NCBI RefSeq assembly: GCF_001620265.1
Contig: NZ_CP012661.1
Coordinates: forward strand, 3,826,501-3,890,500
Length of the DNA stretch: 64,000 nucleotides
Direction of reading: 5' to 3'
DNA from: Frigidibacter mobilis
GTDB taxonomy: Bacteria; Pseudomonadota; Alphaproteobacteria; Rhodobacterales; Rhodobacteraceae
Shown here: piece after piece, positions 54,722-62,986 of the stretch
Numbering within the stretch: the stretch's first letter is position 1
Layout: each line of letters begins with the position of its first letter
Translations under genes and position numbers: made by a program
The notes under the pieces: model-generated
What the model saw: the letters and a program-made list of their open reading frames with translations, nothing else
Database searches by the model: none
Told to the model about the DNA's origin: nothing

Positions 54722-55102
54722 ATGACTGTCATCGCCGAGATCCTTGTGTCCTTCTTTCTTGTCGTCGGCGGCGTCTTCGGGCTCGTGGGCTCGTTTGGGC
54801 TACTCAAGCTGCGCACGACAATGCAACGCCTGCATTCTCCCACCAAGGCGACGACACTCGGGGTGGGCGGTGTGCTGTTGGCTTCGATGCTCTATTTTCT
54901 TCTGGTCGGCGGCACGCTCTCGTTCCACGAACTCCTGATCACGCTCTTCCTTTTCCTGACGGCACCGATCACAGCGCATTTCATAGCCAAGACCTACATG
55001 GCCAGCAACCTAAGACCAACCGACCTGCCGGAGACAGGGCGGGACCTTGGCTGGGCCATCTACGATGACGCGCCGGAGTCGGAGACAGACGACAGGGCCT
55101 GA
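54722..55102 (+). CDS. mrpG: Mrp antiporter subunit G
   Basis: 126 aa with three membrane helices. GLVGSFGLLKLRTTMQRLHS and PTKATTLGVGGVLLASMLYF are diagnostic for MrpG. It is the last gene of the complete A(B)CDEFG operon. About 180 bp later the IS cluster begins. Confidence 0.94.
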   Translation: MTVIAEILVSFFLVVGGVFGLVGSFGLLKLRTTMQRLHSPTKATTLGVGGVLLASMLYFLLVGGTLSFHELLITLFLFLTAPITAHFIAKTYMASNLRPTDLPETGRDLGWAIYDDAPESETDDRA

Positions 55103-55281
55103 ACCGACGGAACGGACCATAATCTGGAGACGGGCCAGGCCAGATTTAGATCGGGCATGGTTCTTGAAGCAGCAAGAATCGTTGGCCGTCGCTGTGATCT
55201 TGATCTGATCCCCGCAACCTGGGCCGTTTGAATCTGGAGTTTTCCGCTACGCTTTCCTGGCTGGGAGAGGAGCGGAATCGG

Positions 55282-55548
55282 ATGAAGGCGAGCAAATTTT
55301 TGGACGCGCAGAAGGCGTTCATTATCAAGCAGGGCGAAGAAGGCACGCCGGTTGCGGAGATCTGTTGCAAGGCCGGGATCAGCCAGGCGACCTACTTCAA
55401 TTGGAAGAAGAAGTATGCCGGTCTGCTGCCGACCGAGATGAAGCGGCTAAAGCAGCTCGAAGACGAGAATAGTCGGCTGAAGAAGATCGTGGCTGACCTG
55501 ACGCTGGATCGGGAGATGTTGCAGGACGTGATCCGGCGACAGATCTGA
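55282..55548 (+). CDS. IS3-family transposase OrfA (disrupted element)
   Basis: 88 aa from ATG 55282 (GAGAGGAG upstream). The helix-turn-helix is GTPVAEICCKAGISQATYFN, then the leucine-zipper part MKRLKQLEDENSRLKKIVAD and LDREMLQDVIRRQI. It is an intact DNA-binding half whose partner OrfB is broken. Confidence 0.88.
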   Translation: MKASKFLDAQKAFIIKQGEEGTPVAEICCKAGISQATYFNWKKKYAGLLPTEMKRLKQLEDENSRLKKIVADLTLDREMLQDVIRRQI

Positions 55549-55559
55549 AGCCTGGTCGG

Positions 55560-56271
55560 ATGCGCGAACTGGTTCGCGGGATGTGCAGCGATTGGGCGGT
55601 TTCGGTCCGGACGGCTTGTGGGGCCATCGGGTTCGACCGCTCAACGTTCCACTACCAATCCCGCGGCACCGATCAGGCTGCTGTCGCCAAGCGGATCAAG
55701 GAGATCTGCGAAACGCGGGTCAAGTATGGTTACCGCCGCGTTCATGTCCTGCTGGATCGTGAGGGATGGGGCATCAACGTCAAGAAAGTCTACCGCATAT
55801 ACAGGGCGTTGGGAATGCAGCTCAGGCACAAGACGCCAAAGCGACGGGTGAAGGCGAAGCTGCGTGATGACCGCGCGGAAGCCGTCGGTCCCAACGATGT
55901 CTGGGCGATGACCAGTTGGCCACGGGCAAGAAGTTGCGGGTTTTGACCGTGGTCGACACTTTCTCGCGCTACGTTCCGGTGCTTGACATGCGCTACAGCT
56001 ACCGCGGCGAAGATGTCGTGGCGACGCTCGACCAGGTGTTCCGCACGACTGGCTATCCAAAGACGATCCGCGTCGATCAAGGCACCGAGTTCGTCTCGCG
56101 CGACATGGACCTTTGGGCGTATCAGCGCGGCGTTGTTCTCGACTTTTCACGCCCGGGCAAGCCGACCGACAACGCCTTCATCGAAGCGTTCAATGGCAGG
56201 TTCCGGGCCGAATGCCTGAACCAGCACTGGTTCCTGACGCTTGCGGATGCAGCGGAAAAGTTGGAGGCTTG
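55560..56271 (+). pseudogene. IS3-family transposase OrfB, deleted and truncated
   Basis: The first frame runs MRELVRGMCSDWAVSVRTAC to VGPNDVWAM. The sequence then jumps from GCGATG straight to ACCAGTTGGCC, losing about 13 nt that normally encode DFVH, including the first catalytic Asp. The second frame continues ATGKKLRVLTVVDTFSRYVP, with the second Asp in RVDQGTEFVS and the Glu in NAFIEAFNGRFRAE. It ends abruptly after AAEKLEA at the next IS. It is catalytically dead. Confidence 0.85.
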
Positions 56272-56284
56272 TGACGTTGCCCCC
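56272..56284 (+). repeat. Left inverted repeat of the IS3 element
   Basis: TGACGTTGCCCCC, the exact reverse complement of 57531-57543; weaker pairing continues inward for about 27 bp. Confidence 0.88.
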
Positions 56285-56289
56285 GACTT

Positions 56290-57219
56290 TTATCCAGCGT
56301 GAGCGAGACTCCGGGTTTGAGTTTTGCCTGTTTGGGCGGGTTGGGCAACGGGGGCTGGCGCGGAGCTTTGCGGGTTGCGCAGCGTCAGGCCCCGTTGCGG
56401 GGTGAAGGTTTGGGCGAACTCGGCAGGCGTCTGCCAGCCGAGGCGAGAGTGCGGGCGTTCGATGTTGTAATCCTTTCGCCAGGCCGTGAGCGTGGCGCGG
56501 GCGTGGTTCAGGGACGCAAACAGCGTCTCGTTCAGAAGCTCGTCGCGCAGACGGCCATTGAAGCTTTCGATGAAGGCGTTCTGGGTCGGCTTGCCGGGTG
56601 CGATGTAGTGCCAGTCGATCTTGCGGTCGTCGGCGAAGGTCAGGATCGCGTTCGAGGTGAACTCGGTCCCGTTATCGCTGACGACCGTCATCGGCTTGCC
56701 GCGGGCCTCGAACAGGGTCGCCAGCTCTCGTGCAACCCTTGCGCCGGACAGAGACGTGTCGGCGATCAAGGCGAGGCATTCCCGCGTGCAATCGTCGACC
56801 ACGGTCATGATCCGGAAGCGGCGGCCATCGGTCAGCTGATCCGATACGAAGTCGAGCGACCAGCGCTGGTTCGGCATCAGCGGTAACGCCATCGGTGCCC
56901 GCGTGCCGATGGCCCGCTTGCGTCCACCGCGACGGCGCACGTGCAGCCGCTCCTCGCGGTAGATCCAGAACAGGCGCTTGTGGTTCACCTCATGCCCCTC
57001 GCGGCGCAGGAACACATGCAGCCGCCGGTAGCCGAACCGGCGACGGACACGGGCCAGTTCCTTCAGCCGCTCGCGCAGCACGGGATCATCCTGCCGGATC
57101 GCCTCATAGCGCATGGTCATCCGGCAACAGCCGATCACCCGGCACGCCCGCCGCTCGCTCATCCCGTGGCCCGCGACCAGATGCGCGACCGCTTGCCGCT
57201 TTCCGGCGGGCGTCACCAC
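56290..57219 (-). CDS. IS3-family transposase OrfB (intact)
   Basis: 309 aa, rve integrase core. The DDE triad is visible: Asp in [11 protein letters not shown], Asp in VVSDNGTEF, Glu in [14 protein letters not shown]. The N-terminal HTH_21 region carries [20 protein letters not shown]. It overlaps orfA by 7 nt, where programmed -1 frameshifting would produce OrfAB in this family. It appears functional. Confidence 0.92.
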   Translation of the reverse strand: MVTPAGKRQAVAHLVAGHGMSERRACRVIGCCRMTMRYEAIRQDDPVLRERLKELARVRRRFGYRRLHVFLRREGHEVNHKRLFWIYREERLHVRRRGGRKRAIGTRAPMALPLMPNQRWSLDFVSDQLTDGRRFRIMTVVDDCTRECLALIADTSLSGARVARELATLFEARGKPMTVVSDNGTEFTSNAILTFADDRKIDWHYIAPGKPTQNAFIESFNGRLRDELLNETLFASLNHARATLTAWRKDYNIERPHSRLGWQTPAEFAQTFTPQRGLTLRNPQSSAPAPVAQPAQTGKTQTRSLAHAG

Positions 57220-57479
57220 TTTTTTCCCAAGAGATCCTTCAGCGCCGCATTGTCGAGCATCGCATCGGCTAGCAGCCGCTTCAGACGGGCGTTCTCGTCC
57301 TCAAGACCCTTCAGGCGCTTCGCCTCACTGACATCCATGCCACCATACTTGGCCTTCCACTTGTAGACAGTCGCATCGCTGACGCCGTGCTTGCGACATA
57401 GATCGGCGACGGAAACCCCGGCCTCGTGCTCCTTCAGAATGCCGATGATCTGGTCTTCGGTAAACCTGCTGCGCTTCAC
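57213..57479 (-). CDS. IS3-family transposase OrfA (intact)
   Basis: 88 aa, beginning [20 protein letters not shown]. The helix-turn-helix is [20 protein letters not shown], followed by a coiled coil ([20 protein letters not shown]). It is the DNA-binding half of the transposase, fused to OrfB by frameshifting. Confidence 0.92.
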   Translation of the reverse strand: MKRSRFTEDQIIGILKEHEAGVSVADLCRKHGVSDATVYKWKAKYGGMDVSEAKRLKGLEDENARLKRLLADAMLDNAALKDLLGKKW

Positions 57480-57530
57480 CTCTGGTCCTCTCGGTTGGGC
57501 CAGAGTCTACCTCAAACTGGATTAGGCGGA

Positions 57531-57543
57531 GGGGGCAACGTCA
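57531..57543 (-). repeat. Right inverted repeat of the IS3 element
   Basis: GGGGGCAACGTCA on the plus strand, pairing perfectly with 56272-56284. It lies next to orfA, so it is the upstream end of the element. Confidence 0.88.
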
Positions 57544-57943
57544 GTGACACTTGGCTCTTCGAAATGCCCGACATGCCCATCGCCTTCACCAGGTCGTCAA
57601 CGGAGCGCGTCGAGATGCCTTGAACATAGGCCTCCTGAATGACCGCCGTCAGCGCCTTCTCGGCCATCCGCCGGGGTTCGAGGAAACCGGGAAAGTAGCT
57701 GCCCTTCCGCAGCTTCGGGATACGCAACTCGACCGGCCCGGCCCGGGTCTCCCAGTCCCGGTCGCGATACCCGTTCCGCTGCGCCAGCCGCGCCGGATCC
57801 TTCTCGCCATAGGCAGCGCCCGTCGCGGTGCCGACCTCCAGCTCCATCAGCCGTTCGGCGGCAAAGCCGATCATCTCGCGCAGAAGATCAGCGTCAGGGG
57901 TCTTCTCGACGAAGTCACGCAGGTTCATCATGTCGGTGGTCAT
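57544..57943 (-). pseudogene. IS256-family transposase, N-terminal fragment
   Basis: [20 protein letters not shown] opens the fragment; [20 protein letters not shown] and [20 protein letters not shown] are typical of the Transposase_mut family, ending at [11 protein letters not shown] where the IS3 terminal repeat begins. The catalytic domain is absent. Confidence 0.85.
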
Positions 57944-58045
57944 CGGTGGAATCTCCGGTCCAGGTTGGTGTCAGCAACCAGACCCTACCGGAACATCGCC
58001 GGTGACCACCTCACCCAGAACCTACACCACGCTCAGGGACAGCAT
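57544..58045 (-). mobile_element. IS256-family element remnant
   Basis: Contains the first ~133 codons of an IS256 transposase and its upstream end; the outer end is probably near the CAGGGACAG at 58034-58042. The other two-thirds is missing and replaced by the IS3 element. The outer boundary is approximate. Confidence 0.7.
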
Positions 58046-58117
58046 CCCTGTGCCTTATTAGCCGGGGATCGTGCAAAACCAACTGCATGGCCCACATGCT
58101 ACGGGCTTATGCATCTG

Positions 58118-58205
58118 CAAAAATGGAAGCACGGGCCGTAGCCCGTGCTTCAATATGGTGCTCTGTCGAGCTTGTTAGCCGCTCGACCGCGATTTCTGAT
58201 GCCCC
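58118..58205 (-). ncRNA. tracrRNA of the type II-C CRISPR system
   Basis: The minus strand carries an anti-repeat at 58199-58174 (TCAGAAATCGCGGTCGAGCG plus six more bases). Against the CRISPR repeat it differs by one inserted and one substituted base over 26 nt. A short hairpin GCTC-GACA-GAGC (58171-58160) follows, like the nexus of Cas9 tracrRNAs, and then a strong terminator hairpin ending at 58118. The gene is divergent from cas9, 150 bp away. The 5' end is not fixed: a TTGACT at 58234-58229 on the minus strand could be a -35 box but has no good -10 partner. The RNA would pair with crRNA for loading into Cas9 and processing by RNase III. Confidence 0.9.
58119..58151 (-). terminator. Rho-independent terminator of the tracrRNA
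   Basis: On the minus strand GAAGCACGGGC (58151-58141) pairs perfectly with GCCCGTGCTTC (58136-58126) around a TACG tetraloop, followed by CATTTTT (T run 58123-58119). Confidence 0.92.
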
Positions 58206-58295
58206 ACCACATCGCATCGCATCTACCGAGTCAAGTCGCTTCATTTGATACGCTCCGGCGGCAAATTGACCGGAAAGTGGGGGCGTCAATCCGCG

Positions 58296-58324
58296 TTGAC
58301 AGCGAAGTGTCTCGCGCCGATTGT
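58296..58324 (+). promoter_or_regulatory. Candidate cas9 promoter
   Basis: TTGACA at 58296-58301, a perfect -35 box, with GATTGT 17 nt downstream as a weak -10. It lies 37 bp before the cas9 ATG. No strong Shine-Dalgarno is visible before ATG 58361 (AATAGGTTG is the closest). Confidence 0.35.
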
Positions 58325-58360
58325 CCTCAAAGCAATTTCTAATAGGTTGTAGTTATTATC

Positions 58361-61300
58361 ATGCATACCCGCCTCGCCCTGGACATTGGCACGACCTCGA
58401 TCGGCTGGATTCTGTATGAGTTGGTCAACGGCCAACCCGCCAGCATCTTGGACGGGGGCACTCGGATCTTCAGTGACGGGCGCGAGGCGAAAACCGGGCA
58501 CTCTCTGGCGGTCGGCCGGCGCACGGCGCGGGGGATGCGGCGGCGGCGGGACAGATATTTGCGACGACGGGCCGCACTGATGAAGCGCCTTGCTGCAATT
58601 GGGCTGATGCCCGAGAGTCCCGAGGCGGCAGCGCAGCTGGCGACGCTCGATCCCTATGAGTTGCGCGCGCGCGGTCTCGATCACCCGTTGCCGCCCGAGC
58701 ACCTAGGCCGGGCGCTGTTTCACCTGAACCAGCGGCGTGGCTTCAAGTCGAACCGCCGCACGGACAAGGGCAACAATGAGGGCGGGATGATCGCCGATGC
58801 CTCGGCCCGGCTGGAGCAGGCGATGATGGCGGCAGGCGCGCGGAGCTATGGCGAGTTTCTGCATAAACGCCGCGCAGAGGCAACCGCCCCCCGCGCCACC
58901 CCAGCGGTGCGCACCCGGATCAACCCGCATCTGACCGGCGAGGATGGCAAGGAGCAGCCGGGCTATGACTTCTACCCCGACCGCAAGCATCTGGAGGACG
59001 AGTTCCACAGGCTGTGGGAGGCACAGGCGCGCCACAACCCCGATCTGACACCGGCCATGGGGGATCTGCTGTTCCAGACGATCTTCCATCAGCGACCGCT
59101 GAAGGCTCCGGCCGTGGGGCGTTGCCTGTTTCTGGACGAGCCGCGCCTGCCCAAGGCGCATCCGCTGACGCAACAGCGCACGCTCTATGAAACGGTCAAC
59201 ATGCTGCGCATTGCGCCCCCCGGCCAACCCAAACGGCGCCTGAGCCGCGTTCAGCGAGACCAGATCGTCCACGCGCTGAACAACCGCAAGATCCTCGCAT
59301 CGCCGGGTAAGAACGTGCTGACGCTGGCCGCTATCGGCAAGCTGCTGAAGCTGCGCCCCGGCGAGGCCTTTTCGCTGGACACCGCGAACCGCGATGCCAT
59401 CGCCTGCGATCCGGTTCGGATGAGTCTGGCTTACGAAGGGCGCTTTGGTCCGCAATGGTCGGCCCTGAGCGTCGAGAGCCAATGGGAGCTGATCCAGCGC
59501 CTGCGCGACGACCAGGATGGTGCGGCACTGGTCGATTGGATCATGGATCGCTACGGCTTTGACCGGGATAGGGCCCGCGCAATCGCCGATGCGCCCTTGC
59601 CCGAAGGCTTTGGTCGCCTTGGCGAAACCGCGACCCGGGCTGTGCTGGCGGTGCTGATCGGCGGCACGACAGAGCAGGAGGTGCTGACCTATAGCGAGGC
59701 CGTTGCTGCCTGCGGTTGGGATCATTCGCGCCTTGGCACCGGCGAGGTGCTGGACCGCCTGCCCTATTACGGCCAAGTGCTGGACCGACACGTCCTGCCT
59801 GGCACTGGTCGACCCGAGGATGACGAGATCACCCGTTTTGGCCGCATCACCAACCCCACGGTGCATATCGGTCTGGGACAGGTGAAGCGGCTGGTGAACA
59901 AGGTGATCGATGCCTGGGGACGACCGCATGAGATGGTGGTGGAGTTGGCCCGCGACCTGAAGATGAGCGAGGATCAGAAGCGCAATCTGGCGAAAGTGAA
60001 CGCGCAGAACCAGCGGGCGGCGGAGATGCGCAGCGCCAAGCTGATCGGGGATCTGAAGATCGAGGATAATGGCCGCAACCGTGGCATCTTGCGAGTGTGG
60101 GAGGAAAGTGCAGCGGATGTGCTCCACCGTTGCTGCCCCTACACCGGAGCGCAGATCAGCGCATCCATGCTTTTTGACGGCAGCTGCGATATTGACCACA
60201 TCCTCCCCTATTCGCGCACGCTGGATGACGGCTTCAACAACCGCGTGATCTGCCTGAAATCCGCCAATCGAGAGAAGCGCAACCTGACACCGTGGGAGGC
60301 ATGGGGCAATACGCCGAAATGGGCCGCCATTGAGGCCAATCTGAAGAACCTGCCCCCCGCCAAGGCCTGGCGTTTCGCGCCCGATGCTATGCTGCGCTAC
60401 GAGGGAGAGCGAGATTTCACCGCCCGCGCGCTGGTCGACACGCAATATCTGTCGCGGCTGGCGCGGGAATATCTGGAATGCCTCTATGCCGAAGATATTG
60501 ATCCCGGCCCGCATTCAGGGAAAAAGCCGCGCCGCCCGATCTGGGTTGTGACAGGCAAGCTGACCGAGCTTCTGAGGCGACATTGGGGCCTCAACAGCCT
60601 GTTGCCAGATGCACATAGGGGCACTGCAAAAGCCAAGAACCGGCTCGATCACCGTCATCACATGATTGACGCCGCAGTTGTCGGCGCCACCGATCATGCC
60701 ACTGTCCAGCGCATTGCCAACATGGCCAAGGGCAATGTCGAGAACGGGTTGGAAGATCTGGCCGGCACCATTCTCCCACCTTGGCCCGGCCTGCGCGATG
60801 ACCTCAAGGCGCGGCTGGAGCGAACCATTGTCAGCCATCGCGGCAATCATGGCGCCATTGACCCCGCCGCGCGCAAACAGGGCCGCGATACTACCTCGGG
60901 ACAGTTGCACAACGATACCGCCTATGGGCTGACGGGCGAGACGCTGAAAGGGGTGCCGCTGGTCGTCAACCGCAAGCCCATCGACATGCTGACTCCTGCA
61001 ATGATCGACAAGATCCGCGATCCGCATCTGTCGCGCTGGCTGACCGCCGTGACCAAAGGCAAAGAGGGGAAGGATTTCAAGGCCGCCGTCGAGGCCTTCC
61101 GCGCGCACCCCGGCCCCTATCGCGGTATCCGCCGGGTCCGGCTGATCGAGCCGGTGGAGGTGATCCGCATCAAGGACCGCAACGGGCGCCCTTACAAGGG
61201 CTACAAGGGCGACAGCAACCAGTGTTACGAGGTCTGGTGCCTGCCGGACAGGACGCTGACCCATCATGTCGTCTCCACATTCGCGGCGCATCAGGGGCAG

Positions 61301-61597
61301 ACAGGCAAACCCCATCCGGCCGCCAAACGGCTCGCACGGCTCTATAAAGGTGACATGGTCAGACTGGACAGAAGCAAGTTTGGCTCCGTGATTGCGACTG
61401 TAGAAAAGTTTGATCGGAATGGGCAGCTGGAACTGGTGCCGCACAATGAAGGCAATGCCGATCAGCGTTACCGCAAGGACAAATCCGACAGCGTCTTCAT
61501 CCGACTGCGAGCCGCCACGTTCATCGCTTCTGGTGCCCGGCGAGTGATCGTGGATGAAATGGGTCGGATCCGCGACCCTGGCCCCGGCAAACACTGA
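58361..61597 (+). CDS. cas9: CRISPR-associated endonuclease Cas9, type II-C
   Basis: 1078 aa, close to the compact Neisseria Cas9 (1082). RuvC-I is LALDIGTTSIGW with Asp8; an arginine-rich bridge helix covers about 49-75 (RRTARGMRRRRDRYLRRRAA); RuvC-II is HEMVVELARDL with Glu528; HNH is CDIDHILPYSRTLDDGFNNR with His613 and Asn636; RuvC-III is HHMIDAAVVGATDH with His766/His767 and Asp770. The region from about 790 should hold the wedge and PAM-interacting domains; the PAM cannot be read from sequence. Guided by crRNA and tracrRNA it cuts both strands of invading DNA. cas1 starts 46 nt downstream. No inactivating change was seen. Confidence 0.98.
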   Translation: MHTRLALDIGTTSIGWILYELVNGQPASILDGGTRIFSDGREAKTGHSLAVGRRTARGMRRRRDRYLRRRAALMKRLAAIGLMPESPEAAAQLATLDPYELRARGLDHPLPPEHLGRALFHLNQRRGFKSNRRTDKGNNEGGMIADASARLEQAMMAAGARSYGEFLHKRRAEATAPRATPAVRTRINPHLTGEDGKEQPGYDFYPDRKHLEDEFHRLWEAQARHNPDLTPAMGDLLFQTIFHQRPLKAPAVGRCLFLDEPRLPKAHPLTQQRTLYETVNMLRIAPPGQPKRRLSRVQRDQIVHALNNRKILASPGKNVLTLAAIGKLLKLRPGEAFSLDTANRDAIACDPVRMSLAYEGRFGPQWSALSVESQWELIQRLRDDQDGAALVDWIMDRYGFDRDRARAIADAPLPEGFGRLGETATRAVLAVLIGGTTEQEVLTYSEAVAACGWDHSRLGTGEVLDRLPYYGQVLDRHVLPGTGRPEDDEITRFGRITNPTVHIGLGQVKRLVNKVIDAWGRPHEMVVELARDLKMSEDQKRNLAKVNAQNQRAAEMRSAKLIGDLKIEDNGRNRGILRVWEESAADVLHRCCPYTGAQISASMLFDGSCDIDHILPYSRTLDDGFNNRVICLKSANREKRNLTPWEAWGNTPKWAAIEANLKNLPPAKAWRFAPDAMLRYEGERDFTARALVDTQYLSRLAREYLECLYAEDIDPGPHSGKKPRRPIWVVTGKLTELLRRHWGLNSLLPDAHRGTAKAKNRLDHRHHMIDAAVVGATDHATVQRIANMAKGNVENGLEDLAGTILPPWPGLRDDLKARLERTIVSHRGNHGAIDPAARKQGRDTTSGQLHNDTAYGLTGETLKGVPLVVNRKPIDMLTPAMIDKIRDPHLSRWLTAVTKGKEGKDFKAAVEAFRAHPGPYRGIRRVRLIEPVEVIRIKDRNGRPYKGYKGDSNQCYEVWCLPDRTLTHHVVSTFAAHQGQTGKPHPAAKRLARLYKGDMVRLDRSKFGSVIATVEKFDRNGQLELVPHNEGNADQRYRKDKSDSVFIRLRAATFIASGARRVIVDEMGRIRDPGPGKH

Positions 61598-61642
61598 ATC
61601 CCTTTGGATCGAATCATCCGGCGCATTAACAATTGCTGATTA

Positions 61643-62572
61643 TTGTGCCGGATTACCCCATTGGATCAGATTATCGATATCAGCCAGGACGGCCGCCATC
61701 TGTCGCGCGACCGGGGCTTTCTCAAGGTTGAAGCCGAGGGCTCGGTCCTGGGCCGCATCCCGCTTGATCAGATTGCCGCGGTTATCGTCCATTCGCATGG
61801 CGTGACCTGGACCAACTCTCTGCTGGTTGAACTGGCGGATCGTGGTGCGCCGGTGGTCCTTTGCGCAGCCAACCACCAGCCGCGGGCGATCTTGTGTTCG
61901 CTTCAAGGCCATCACCAGCAAAACGCCCGGATGCGCGCGCAGTGGGATGCGCCACAGCCGCTGATCAAGCAGGCGTGGAAGCAAGTGGTCACCTCCAAGA
62001 TCCGCATGCAGGCTGCCGCCCTTGCCGCCATTGGACAGCCGCCCGCCCCACTTGAGCAAATCGCCCGAGGCGTTCAATCGGGAGATAGCGGCAATGCCGA
62101 AGCACAAGCGGCGCGGATCTACTGGCCGATGATGATGGGGAAAGCCTTCCGCCGCGACGCGGACCTGCCTGATATCAACGCTCTACTGAATTACGGCTAT
62201 ACCGTGCTGCGTGCCGCCACCGCCCGCGCGGTGGCCGCCGCTGGCCTCCACCCGACTATCGGACTGTTCCATTCCAACCGCTCCAACGCGTTCGCCTTGG
62301 CCGATGACCTGATGGAGCCGTTCCGCCCACTCGTCGATCTGACCGCCCGCGCCATAGCGGCCAGGGCTGGCCCCGAAGTCACCCCCGAGGCCAAGCGCCG
62401 CATGGCCGACCTGATCGCGCTCGACCTGCCGCTGACCGGCGAGACCAGCCCGGTTTCAGTCGCCCTCTCGCGCCTCGTGACCTCGCTGGCGCTAAGCTTC
62501 GAGGCCCGGCGCCTGTCGCTGGCCCTGCCTGAACCGCCCGCCCCGCTCACCCTTGCAGGCCTCGGGTCATGA
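61643..62572 (+). CDS. cas1: CRISPR-associated integrase Cas1 (type II-C)
   Basis: 309 aa from TTG 61643, or 303 aa from TTG 61661, which better matches the family start (LDQIIDISQDGRHLSRDRGF). There is no ATG upstream in frame, so a TTG start is required. Metal ligands of the spacer integrase are Glu153 (GNAEAQAARIYW), His210 (GLFHSNRS) and Asp221 (FALADDLMEPFRPL). It acts with Cas2 to insert new spacers. It overlaps cas2 by 4 nt. Confidence 0.96.
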   Translation: MCRITPLDQIIDISQDGRHLSRDRGFLKVEAEGSVLGRIPLDQIAAVIVHSHGVTWTNSLLVELADRGAPVVLCAANHQPRAILCSLQGHHQQNARMRAQWDAPQPLIKQAWKQVVTSKIRMQAAALAAIGQPPAPLEQIARGVQSGDSGNAEAQAARIYWPMMMGKAFRRDADLPDINALLNYGYTVLRAATARAVAAAGLHPTIGLFHSNRSNAFALADDLMEPFRPLVDLTARAIAARAGPEVTPEAKRRMADLIALDLPLTGETSPVSVALSRLVTSLALSFEARRLSLALPEPPAPLTLAGLGS

Positions 62573-62913
62573 GCGGCCCGGCCACCTTTCTCAGCGGATA
62601 TCGTCTGATGTGGATCCTTGTCATGTTCGACCTGCCGACCGACAGCAAACCGCAGCGCAAAGCCGCAGGCGATTTCCGCAATTTCCTGCTGGATGAGGGG
62701 TTCGAGCGCAGCCAGTTCTCGATCTATGCCCGCTTCATCAACGGTAAAGAGGCTTTCGAGACCCGCATCCGTCGCATCGAACGTGCCCTGCCCGCCCATG
62801 GCGATGTGCAAATCTTGTCCATGACGGATCGCCAATATCGCGACATCGTCCATTTCTCGGATCAAGGCCGCAGATCTGTGCGACAAAATCCGTCACAACT
62901 GGTGCTGTTCTGA
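62569..62913 (+). CDS. cas2: CRISPR-associated protein Cas2
   Basis: 114 aa. The ferredoxin-like fold starts at WILVMFDLPTDSKPQRKAAG with the conserved Asp21; QFSIYARFINGKEAFETRIR is the type II pattern. It is structural partner of Cas1 in the integration complex. ATG overlaps the cas1 stop (ATGA). The array begins 73 bp after its stop. Neither csn2 nor cas4 follows, defining subtype II-C. Confidence 0.96.
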   Translation: MSGPATFLSGYRLMWILVMFDLPTDSKPQRKAAGDFRNFLLDEGFERSQFSIYARFINGKEAFETRIRRIERALPAHGDVQILSMTDRQYRDIVHFSDQGRRSVRQNPSQLVLF

Positions 62914-62964
62914 TGCGATTCGACGATTTTCACCACACTCACCCCGCCGCTTTTCCGTGCCATT

Positions 62965-62976
62965 GCAAGGCCTTGC
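62965..62976. repeat. 12-bp palindrome between cas2 and the array
   Basis: GCAAGGCCTTGC is perfectly self-complementary and lies 10 bp before the first repeat. If pre-crRNA is read from the minus strand this is just past its last repeat, but there is no T run to make it a clear terminator. Confidence 0.5.
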
Positions 62977-62986
62977 GGCGGGACGA

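Larger units (their letters stand above)
55282..56271 (+). mobile_element. IS3-family (IS407-like) element, disrupted copy
   Basis: Contains orfA intact and orfB with an internal deletion and a missing 3' end where another IS begins at 56272. The left inverted repeat lies somewhere in 55190-55250 and could not be fixed. The element can no longer produce a functional transposase. Confidence 0.85.
56272..57543 (-). mobile_element. Complete IS3-family insertion sequence, 1272 bp
   Basis: Both ends carry TGACGTTGCCCCC as inverted repeats (56272-56284 and 57531-57543), with similarity extending to about 40 bp (CCAG..TGAG then GAGACTC on both sides). orfA and orfB overlap by 7 nt on the minus strand and look intact. 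The flanks are two different ISs and show no matching 3- or 4-bp target duplication. Confidence 0.9.

Noticed and set aside
58206..58234. TTGACT as a tracrRNA -35 box
   Set aside because: No acceptable -10 is found 15-19 nt downstream; kept only as a remark in the tracrRNA entry.
58703..61594. Two long open frames (603 and 359 aa) antisense to cas9
   Set aside because: They mirror the cas9 codon pattern in GC-rich DNA, have no ribosome-binding site or family motif, and cas9 is unambiguous.
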